Positions 1 through 5,809 of a DNA stretch of 7,394 bases are shown piece by piece. Position 1 is the first letter of the stretch. Every line of letters starts with the position of its first letter. The stretch is taken from contig CP070776.1 in assembly GCA_020346205.1 (NCBI GenBank), forward strand, positions 1,060,215-1,067,608, written 5' to 3'. Made by a program: the position numbers and the translations under genes. The notes under the pieces were generated by a model. The model searched no databases and had not been told where the DNA came from. It saw only the letters and a list, made by a program, of their open reading frames with translations. This stretch comes from Deltaproteobacteria bacterium. GTDB taxonomy: Bacteria > Desulfobacterota > Desulfobulbia > Desulfobulbales > BM004.

Positions 1-1270
1 CCATTAGTTCTTTGCTGAGAAATGTCTCAGATCCGGGCAGACTGATGCTGAACAGGCCGTTATGGACGAGGTGGTCCCTAACCAACCTGAAGAATTCGAT
101 TGTATAGTAACGGTTCAGTAAAAGAGTTGAAGGTACCGGAAAATTTACCATGATAAGGTTATACTTTTCCGATGTTTTTTTGAGGAATAATCTACCTTCT
201 TGGGGATGGATATCTACACTATCATGATGTAATTCAAAATCGGTCAGTGGCGTAGTAAACTGCTTAAAGCTTGAAATGATTAGAGGGTCCTGCTCGGTAT
301 AATCAATTTTTTTGACAGGATGCTTAAGTAGTTCATTCAGAAATCCTCCTGCTCCACCGCCTATTACCAGAACTTTTTTTGGAAATGGATGGAAAAGCAT
401 GGGCAGATGAGCTTTCTCCTCTACGAGGGCTGGAGGCTGTGGTGTTGTAGCATAAGGCATACCATTGGCGAAAAAGGTAAACTGGTCATCTTTGCTGATC
501 ACGGCAATATTTGCGTAGACAGAATTTTTGGTTGATTGCAGATCGTGTTCATACCAGAGGAGACGAGAGCTGAATTCATGAAGTCGGCTGTTGCCACCCA
601 GTAGAAGCATGCCGAGTAATAACAACAGGATTAGCGCTACGCTTTTCTTCATCCAAATAGGCTGGTCTGTGGCAGATAGATATAAATAAGCAGTGCCGCA
701 GTTGATGATAAAAAGTATGGAAGCCAGCTCGAAACTGTTGAACCAGGCAATAAGCAGGAAAACAAAACATAGTGCTGCTCCAAATGAACCGAGAGCCTGG
801 TATAGATAGACCCTGCCTGCGGCTTGCTGCCCACGAGAAACTTGGGCCAATCCCTTGCAGCCGAGTGGGAAAAGAACGCCGTCAAGTATGGCCACCGGGG
901 CAAGAGCAAGCAGAGAGATTATAAACACATACTCCAAGCCGAGAATCTCACCTGTTGAAAAATGGAAGGCAAATTTGAAAGAGCGGATAAAAAGAATACT
1001 GAGAATGCAACCCAGGCCGATACAAACCTGCAGCATGGCAAAAACACTCACATATCTATTGCTGAACTCTGCACGCCTGCGGGCCCAGAAGCTTCCGGAA
1101 GCTTCAAGGAGAAGCCAGTTTGCTAAAATTATACCAATGGCTAACTCGCTTCCGTAAAAGGCAACGAGGAGTTCCCGGATAATAAGGATCTGGGCAGCAG
1201 TTGCAGTTCCGCCCATGACAAGGAGGGCTGTTTTGCAGGCTGTGGCAGGCGATAAATTTAAAGCTCCCAT
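1..1270 (-). CDS. Membrane protein fused to a spermidine-synthase-like domain (partial, C-terminus beyond window)
   Basis: The frame stays open for 423 codons from an ATG at 1270 to the left edge, so the C-terminus is missing. Residues 1-225 form a membrane domain with about six or seven hydrophobic segments (roughly 14-34, 42-57, 73-97, 112-136, 155-176, 180-200, 208-225). It includes the QILIIRELLVAFYGSELAIG stretch typical of fused transporter-like/spermidine-synthase proteins. From about residue 240 a spermidine-synthase (Rossmann methyltransferase-like) fold follows: GGGAGG at 304-309, TEQD at 325-328, EGR at 358-360, and NLIMVNFPVPST at 371-382 followed by LNRYYT. Family members usually have Asp at 371 and 376, the latter being the catalytic base of true spermidine synthases; both are Asn here. 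A role as a classical polyamine synthase is therefore doubtful and the substrate is unknown. The start overlaps the end of amrS by 13 nt, implying translational coupling. No good Shine-Dalgarno is visible. An internal ATG at codon 19 is a less likely start because it would cut into the first membrane segment. Confidence 0.88.
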   Translation of the reverse strand, partial: MGALNLSPATACKTALLVMGGTATAAQILIIRELLVAFYGSELAIGIILANWLLLEASGSFWARRRAEFSNRYVSVFAMLQVCIGLGCILSILFIRSFKFAFHFSTGEILGLEYVFIISLLALAPVAILDGVLFPLGCKGLAQVSRGQQAAGRVYLYQALGSFGAALCFVFLLIAWFNSFELASILFIINCGTAYLYLSATDQPIWMKKSVALILLLLLGMLLLGGNSRLHEFSSRLLWYEHDLQSTKNSVYANIAVISKDDQFTFFANGMPYATTPQPPALVEEKAHLPMLFHPFPKKVLVIGGGAGGFLNELLKHPVKKIDYTEQDPLIISSFKQFTTPLTDFELHHDSVDIHPQEGRLFLKKTSEKYNLIMVNFPVPSTLLLNRYYTIEFFRLVRDHLVHNGLFSISLPGSETFLSKELM

Positions 1271-2382
1271 AGCCCGGGGATCCGGTAACCGCAAAAACTG
1301 CATTTGCTGTTTTTTATTTTTACCTGGTGGACTGCAAAGTGGGTACGGCTGATAATCTTATTTTTACATTCAGGACAGTAGGTGCTGTTATATTTATGGC
1401 CAGGTACATTGCCGATATACACATATTTGACACCAGCATCAGCAGCAATTTTTCTTGCCTCTTCCAGGGTCTTAATCGGAGTGGCTGGAAGGTGTTTCAT
1501 CTTATATGCCGGGAAGAAGCGGATAAAATGCACTGGCACATCCGGGCCGAGGTTTGCCATTACCCACTCGCACATTTCTTTGACACTGGACATATTATCA
1601 TTCATGGTCGGCACCATCAGGTTGACAATCTCAAGCCATTTCCCTTGCTGTTTGATGAGTTTCAATGTTTCCAGCACAGGTGTCATCCGGGCAAAACTCA
1701 TATTTCTGTAATAATCAGCTGTAAAACCTTTGAGATCAACGGTCACTCCTCTCATATGCCTAAGGAGTTCTTTCATCGGCTCCGCCTGCATGCCGCCATT
1801 GGTATGGAAAATGGTATTCATGCCTTTTGCGGCTCCCATTTCTGCAATGTCATACATGAATTCATAAAAGACAGTGGGCTCATTATAGGTAAAAGACAGC
1901 CCGGCTCTTTTTTTCTGAGCTTTCTTAACAATATCTTTTGGCGTCAGTTCACTGGTATAAGGTGCCAGTTCTTCAAGAGTCCGTTGGGAGAGATGCCAGT
2001 TATGGCAGAATTTGCACCTGAAATTACAACTTGCAGTACCGGTACATAAAATAGTTGAGCCCGGCAGGTTATGATACATGGGCTCTTTTTCTATGGGATC
2101 ATGCTGCACTGCCGCAGCTTGACCGTAAACAAGAGAATAGAGGGCACCGTTACGATTTTCCCTGTTCCTGCAAAATCCTCTCTTGCCTTCAGCAATTGTA
2201 CAACTCCTGAAACAGAGGCCGCATTTTACTGCTTGCGATGAATTCACATTATAGAATCTGGCTTCAACAGCGGAGGGTATGGTTTTGGCGCCAAGCTCAC
2301 TAAAAGGGCACCCCAGGCATAGAAAAGCTGCAGAGCTGAAACCGGATTTGAGAAATGAACGTCGTGTGATAACTTTCGTCAT
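1258..2382 (-). CDS. amrS: AmmeMemoRadiSam-type radical SAM enzyme (PflA-like) with Tat signal
   Basis: This 374-residue radical SAM protein belongs to the AmmeMemoRadiSam/PflA-activase-like group, whose reaction is not established. The 4Fe-4S cluster motif CNFRCKFC gives cysteines 119, 123 and 126. An N-terminal cysteine cluster (C54, C57, C61, C71) precedes it, then PIEKEPMYHNLPGS (96-109) and YNEPT (166-170), all typical of the family. Near the C-terminus two CxxC pairs (C336/C339 and C361/C364) look like a zinc- or iron-binding ribbon. The N-terminus TRRSFLK (6-12) followed by a short apolar stretch matches the twin-arginine export consensus, and this supports the start chosen at 2382. 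A lipobox is not convincing (residues CLGC). No Shine-Dalgarno is evident upstream. The MEMO and AMMECR1 partners that give the system its name are not in the window. The neighbour downstream in the transcript is the membrane spermidine-synthase-like gene, with a 13-nt overlap, suggesting that the two products act together near the inner membrane. Confidence 0.92.
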   Translation of the reverse strand: MTKVITRRSFLKSGFSSAAFLCLGCPFSELGAKTIPSAVEARFYNVNSSQAVKCGLCFRSCTIAEGKRGFCRNRENRNGALYSLVYGQAAAVQHDPIEKEPMYHNLPGSTILCTGTASCNFRCKFCHNWHLSQRTLEELAPYTSELTPKDIVKKAQKKRAGLSFTYNEPTVFYEFMYDIAEMGAAKGMNTIFHTNGGMQAEPMKELLRHMRGVTVDLKGFTADYYRNMSFARMTPVLETLKLIKQQGKWLEIVNLMVPTMNDNMSSVKEMCEWVMANLGPDVPVHFIRFFPAYKMKHLPATPIKTLEEARKIAADAGVKYVYIGNVPGHKYNSTYCPECKNKIISRTHFAVHQVKIKNSKCSFCGYRIPGLWEL

Positions 2383-2442
2383 TGACTATTACATAAAGTT
2401 TCCAGTTATGAAAAAAGTTTATGAAGTTATCAATGGACTTAA

Positions 2443-2454
2443 ACTGTATACAGT
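2443..2454. repeat. Perfect 12-bp palindrome ACTGTATACAGT in the amrS leader
   Basis: ACTGTATACAGT equals its own reverse complement. It lies about 60-70 nt upstream of the amrS start, downstream of the candidate -10 element, a position where a repressor dimer could sit. A 12-bp palindrome is expected by chance about twice in a window this size, so the placement in a non-coding gap is the only extra support. Confidence 0.35.
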
Positions 2455-2494
2455 GCCTGCTGTGTTATAATAATTAATTTTACCATATTTTTAG

Positions 2495-2510
2495 TTTGCT
2501 GGCCAACAAA
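2495..2510. repeat. 16-bp near-palindrome overlapping the candidate amrS -35 element
   Basis: TTTGCTGGCCAACAAA is symmetrical apart from one mismatched base pair, with its centre at GGCC. On the minus strand it covers the proposed -35 element TTGGCC. It could be a dimeric operator. As RNA it would form a short stem with a GGCC loop, but no T-run follows, so it does not look like an intrinsic terminator. Confidence 0.3.
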
Positions 2511-2541
2511 TGAACAGCAGGAAAACTATCTTAACAGGTAA

Positions 2542-3336
2542 TTACTGGCAGATATTATCTTCACCTGCTCCATCAGTTTGTTGCTTTTTGATATGACCCT
2601 CATACCAGAGGAACTGGCGGCAGAAGCCGCGGATGATGCGGGCCTCCTTGGCGCGCAGGCCAACCCTTCCCAGAAATTCCCTGATGTTCCGTATCCAGTA
2701 GCTGCTGTCATTAGTCCGTAGAAAGCCTATGGTGTTGAGCAGTTTCTCCACATGCTCATACATGCCTTCCAGTTCATGGGAACTTGCAAGCTTAGGCGAT
2801 GACTTAACGACTTTTCCTGAGTACATAACACCCCAGTAAAGTTCATAGCATAGAATTGCTACAGCCTGAGCCAGGTTCAGTGATGAAAAATCTGCTGTGG
2901 GGATTGTTACTTTTGTCTGGCAGTACTTGAGATCTTCGTTCGTTAGGCCCCGGTGTTCTGGGCCGAACAACAGGGCAACCTGGTTATTCTCCAGTAAGGG
3001 CAGGATGGAATCCAGCATATACCGCGGGCTGTTTTCTATCCTCCTTTTTCTGCCCTGCCTGGCAGTAGTACCGACTACATGGGAAAAAGGAGCCAGGGCA
3101 TCTTTAAGATTGGAAAACTGCTTAAAGCCTTCAATGAGATGAGCTGCCTTATGGGTCGCCATCTTAAGCATCTTCTCCTGATCTGGAGTTTCATCACGCA
3201 CAACGGTCAACTTGGAAATTCCCATATTCATTGCACAACGTGCTGCAGCCCCGATATTTTCAGGGTACTTGGGCTCCATGAGAACTATGGTCACGTTCTC
3301 CAATAATTTTTTTGCCTTTTCCTGTGATGCGGTCAT
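2542..3336 (-). CDS. trmJ: tRNA (cytidine/uridine-2'-O-)-methyltransferase, TrmJ family
   Basis: This is a SPOUT-fold RNA 2'-O-methyltransferase of the TrmH/SpoU class. It most resembles TrmJ, which methylates the ribose of nucleotide 32 in certain tRNAs using S-adenosylmethionine. From an ATG start it has 264 residues, close to the roughly 250 of the family. Motif 1 is PENIGAAAR (25-33), with R33 the probable catalytic arginine. Motif 2 is LFGPEHRGL (123-131) and motif 3 is IPTADFSSLNLAQA (145-158); together they form the knotted SAM site. The C-terminal helices, including GFLRTND and the later RIIRGF stretch, match the TrmJ tail rather than TrmL. The ATG at 3336 lies 15 nt after the rnr stop. 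A TTG at 3351 in the same frame, directly after that stop, would add five residues (ILYK region) and is less likely. Neither start has a clear Shine-Dalgarno, so translation may depend on coupling to rnr. A TrmH-family enzyme with another RNA target is the main alternative. Confidence 0.9.
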   Translation of the reverse strand: MTASQEKAKKLLENVTIVLMEPKYPENIGAAARCAMNMGISKLTVVRDETPDQEKMLKMATHKAAHLIEGFKQFSNLKDALAPFSHVVGTTARQGRKRRIENSPRYMLDSILPLLENNQVALLFGPEHRGLTNEDLKYCQTKVTIPTADFSSLNLAQAVAILCYELYWGVMYSGKVVKSSPKLASSHELEGMYEHVEKLLNTIGFLRTNDSSYWIRNIREFLGRVGLRAKEARIIRGFCRQFLWYEGHIKKQQTDGAGEDNICQ

Positions 3337-3351
3337 TTTATATAATATCAA

Positions 3352-5598
3352 TTAAGCAATGGTGAAGTTTATCCTGCGTCTTTTGATATCAACACTTGCA
3401 ACTTTTATTTTGATCAGATCCCCCACCTGGAATGTTTTATTGGTGTGAGAACCGATAAGTCTGTAATTTTTTTCATCAAACTGGTAATAGTCGCCCTTTA
3501 GTTTTGCAATTTCAATAGCACCGCTGACAAAATGATCCAGTAACTCAATAAAAAGACCAAAGGCGGTAACCCCGGAAATAATTCCGTCAAACGTTTCACC
3601 AATTTTTTCTTCAATGAAGCTGACCTGTAAACGCTCGGTCATCTCCCTTTCTGCATCCACTGCCGCTCTTTCCCTGCCGGAAAGAAAATCTCCTGCCTGT
3701 ATCAGGTCAGGGGCCGGGGATGCGCTGCTGATTTTCTTTTTGGTTAACAGCGTATAAAGGGTGCGGTGCACAATCAGGTCGGGGTAGCGCCGGATCGGTG
3801 ACGTAAAATGGGAGTAAAATGCTGCAGCTAAACCGAAATGCCCCACGTTTTCGGGAGTATAACGGGCACGCTGCATGGTGCGTAGCAGGATGTTGTTGAC
3901 AATGTATTCTTTCGGGGTGCCGGCCACCATTTTGAGAACCTTGCCGAACCATTTAGGGGAGCCGCCGTTAGCAGAGAGGTGCAGGCCCAAAGTCCTGGCA
4001 AATGCTGTAAATTCCTGAACCTTAACATCATCAGGTGATTCATGAATTCTGTAAAGAGTCGGCAAAGCATCTGCTGCAAGTGTAAAAGCAACAGCCTCAT
4101 TGGCAGCTAACATGAATTCTTCAATGAGCTTGTGGGCCATGTTGCGTTCAGCCCTTATAACATCTGAAACCTGTTCTTCAGCATTAATGAGCACCTCAGC
4201 TTCTGGGATGGAAAAACCTATGCTGCCGCGGGTAATCCGGTTTTTTTCCAATACAGCGGCCAGTTGCGCCATCTCCTGAAGCTGGGTGAAAGTATCCTTG
4301 TATTTGGAGGTAAGAGTGCTGTCTTTGTCAACCAGGATCTGTTTGACTATATTGTAAGTCAACCGGTGATGGCTTTTAATAACGCTTTTCGTGAATTTTT
4401 TTGCAAGTCGCTTGCCTTTGCGGTCAAATTCCATTATCGCGGTAAACGCAGGTCGCGGTTCATTAGGAACAAGACTGCAGAGGTTGTTGGAAAGCCTTTC
4501 AGGCAGCATAGGAATAACCCGGTTGGGGAAGTAGACACTGGTGCCCCGTTCATAAGCTTCCCGGTCAAGTGCTGAGCCGGGTTTGACATAGTAGCTGACA
4601 TCTGCAATGGAAACATAGAGGCGCCAGCCCTTAGCCGTTTTTTCAACAGCAACAGCATCGTCAAAATCCCGTGCGGTTTCTCCATCAATTGTTACATGCA
4701 GAATAGTGCGAAGATCAGACCGCCCTTTTTCCACAGGCATGGTATCAGGATACCTGTCTGCTTCCTGCAGGGCCTTGTCAGAAAATCTGTGCGGCAGCTT
4801 ATGCTTGCGGATGACTATTTCAGCCTGGACTTTTATATCAGCAGGATCGCCCAGGACCTCAATGATACGGCCTTCAGGATTGCGCCTGCCGGTTTTAAAA
4901 TCAGTAACTTCAACAACCACTGCATCTCCATTTCTGGCTCCGCAGGAGTTTTTCCTGTTAACCAGGATGTTAAAGAGAAAGCGTTCGTCTTCCGGGATCA
5001 CCAGGCTTGTCTGTCTACCTGCTTCATAAGTGCCGACCAGAGTGGTAGCAGCGCGGTGCAGGACCTTTATGACTATGGCTTCAGTCCTGCCGCGCTTTTT
5101 GGGAATAAGTCTGAAGAGGACCCTGTCACCCTGGTGGGCGCTTCCCAGGTTGTCCGGTGCGATGAACGGATCCTGACGTAAAGACTTGTCAGTCTTTTGA
5201 GAAAATCCGCTTGGCGTTTTACCAATGATGGCGAATCCAAAACCTCTGGGATGAACCTCAACTAAACCTTCAACAAGATTATCCTTTTTCCTTAAAGTAT
5301 ATGATTTGCCGGCCTTCTTGCTTTTTGGACAGGAAATAATGTCCTGGCTGCATAAGTCTGTGAGAAGGTTGGAGAGTTTTTTTCTGTCTGAGCGGGTAAG
5401 AGAGAGCGCACTCATGATGTTTGTCAAATTTTGCGGCTCATCGCTTTGGTGGAGATAGGCGAGAACTTCCTGTTCAAGGAGGCTAATTGGGGGAATTTCC
5501 TGTTTTTTTCTAGATTTGGCTGATTGGTGGAATTTATTCCTGGTATAGCTTGTTTTGCTATACTTACCCTTTCGGAATCCTTTTTGTTTTCTTCTCAT
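3352..5598 (-). CDS. rnr: Ribonuclease R (RNB-family 3'-5' exoribonuclease)
   Basis: This 748-residue protein is a processive 3'-to-5' hydrolytic exoribonuclease that degrades structured RNA in the cytoplasm and takes part in rRNA quality control and mRNA decay. Domain order fits RNase R: a basic N-terminal tail (1-33), a winged-helix region (about 38-105), cold-shock domains (about 107-265, including VEVHPRGFGFAI at 113-124), the RNB catalytic domain (about 295-625) and a C-terminal S1 domain (about 667-748). The metal-binding aspartates are D305, D311, D313 and D314 in DGETARDFDDA. SPIRRYPDL (600-608) carries the conserved arginines, and NMAHKLIEEFMLAAN (486-500) is also typical. The lysine-rich C-terminal tail of the E. 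coli enzyme (about 813 residues) is absent: the protein stops at the end of S1, and the positive charge sits at the N-terminus instead. It is probably the first gene of an rnr-trmJ operon and is transcribed divergently from the RSH gene. No Shine-Dalgarno is evident before the ATG. Confidence 0.96.
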   Translation of the reverse strand: MRRKQKGFRKGKYSKTSYTRNKFHQSAKSRKKQEIPPISLLEQEVLAYLHQSDEPQNLTNIMSALSLTRSDRKKLSNLLTDLCSQDIISCPKSKKAGKSYTLRKKDNLVEGLVEVHPRGFGFAIIGKTPSGFSQKTDKSLRQDPFIAPDNLGSAHQGDRVLFRLIPKKRGRTEAIVIKVLHRAATTLVGTYEAGRQTSLVIPEDERFLFNILVNRKNSCGARNGDAVVVEVTDFKTGRRNPEGRIIEVLGDPADIKVQAEIVIRKHKLPHRFSDKALQEADRYPDTMPVEKGRSDLRTILHVTIDGETARDFDDAVAVEKTAKGWRLYVSIADVSYYVKPGSALDREAYERGTSVYFPNRVIPMLPERLSNNLCSLVPNEPRPAFTAIMEFDRKGKRLAKKFTKSVIKSHHRLTYNIVKQILVDKDSTLTSKYKDTFTQLQEMAQLAAVLEKNRITRGSIGFSIPEAEVLINAEEQVSDVIRAERNMAHKLIEEFMLAANEAVAFTLAADALPTLYRIHESPDDVKVQEFTAFARTLGLHLSANGGSPKWFGKVLKMVAGTPKEYIVNNILLRTMQRARYTPENVGHFGLAAAFYSHFTSPIRRYPDLIVHRTLYTLLTKKKISSASPAPDLIQAGDFLSGRERAAVDAEREMTERLQVSFIEEKIGETFDGIISGVTAFGLFIELLDHFVSGAIEIAKLKGDYYQFDEKNYRLIGSHTNKTFQVGDLIKIKVASVDIKRRRINFTIA

Positions 5599-5809
5599 AA
5601 TTACAATATATCAGAGAGTAGTTCTTCTTATTTGCTCGTAGATTTTGCTTCTGTTTTTTTATTCAAAACAGGTCTTAAGTTTTCCTAAAAGTGTTATTTC
5701 CTGAAAAAAGACTTGTCCGGTTTATAACTCAGTGTTATCTAATTAAATTTCATGCAAAAGCTATCATACTCTATATCACAATAAAGAACAGAATACACTC
5801 ACCGCGTGC
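5599..5809. promoter_or_regulatory. Divergent intergenic region between rnr and the RelA/SpoT homologue
   Basis: This 211-nt A+T-rich spacer must hold the promoters of both flanking genes. For the plus-strand gene a weak sigma-70-like pair is TTGTCC (5713-5718) and TTATCT (5735-5740) with a 16-nt spacer, which would leave a leader of roughly 60 nt. I could not pick a convincing rnr promoter on the minus strand. A 7-bp inverted repeat (5651-5671) and a pair of direct repeats, TTTCCTAAAA (5681-5690) and TTTCCTGAAA (5697-5706, 9 of 10 identical, 16 bp apart), lie between the two genes and could be regulator sites. These assignments rest on pattern only. Confidence 0.3.
5651..5671. repeat. 7-bp inverted repeat CTGTTTT-N7-AAAACAG in the divergent region
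   Basis: CTGTTTT (5651-5657) and AAAACAG (5665-5671) are exact reverse complements separated by seven bases. The site lies about 55 nt upstream of the rnr start. It is too A+T-rich to be a stable hairpin and is better read as a possible dimer-binding site; chance occurrence in such A+T-rich DNA is quite possible. Confidence 0.25.

Larger units (their letters stand above)
2383..2541 (-). promoter_or_regulatory. trmJ-amrS intergenic region with candidate amrS promoter
   Basis: This 159-nt A+T-rich gap separates the trmJ stop from the amrS start. A weak sigma-70-like promoter for amrS can be drawn on the minus strand: TTGGCC (plus-strand 2501-2506) and TAAAAT (2477-2482) with an 18-nt spacer. 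It would give a leader of about 90 nt. The gap also holds a perfect 12-bp palindrome and a 16-bp near-palindrome, listed separately. I see no stem followed by a T-run that would serve as an intrinsic terminator for trmJ, so read-through from rnr-trmJ into amrS remains possible. The promoter is an inference from sequence only. Confidence 0.3.

Noticed and set aside
1272..1283. CCCGGGGATCC resembling a cloning-vector polylinker
   Set aside because: It falls within the last codons of amrS (RIPGLWEL), in frame and conserved in style with the rest of the protein, and no other vector sequence is next to it, so it is a coincidence.
1327..2049. 240-codon plus-strand open frame opposite amrS
   Set aside because: It lies entirely antisense to a confidently identified radical SAM gene, its translation is rich in His, Phe and Cys without any recognisable motif, and no promoter or ribosome site precedes it. 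It is a shadow of amrS codon usage.
2443..2454. CTGTATACAG as a LexA (SOS) box
   Set aside because: The half-sites CTGT and ACAG are right for the E. coli type, but only two bases separate them instead of eight, so LexA binding is not expected.
2495..2541. Intrinsic terminator after trmJ
   Set aside because: The only stem nearby (around the GGCC centre) has weak A-U pairs, a four-base loop and no following T-run on the minus strand.
4696..5181. 161-codon plus-strand open frame opposite rnr
   Set aside because: Antisense to the cold-shock and early RNB part of RNase R, with no family resemblance and no initiation signals.
5752..5784. Ten-codon open frame (MQKLSYSISQ) in the leader of the RSH gene
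   Set aside because: It could be an attenuation-type leader peptide, but there is no run of one amino acid, no ribosome site and no alternative hairpins with a terminator, so chance is the simpler reading.
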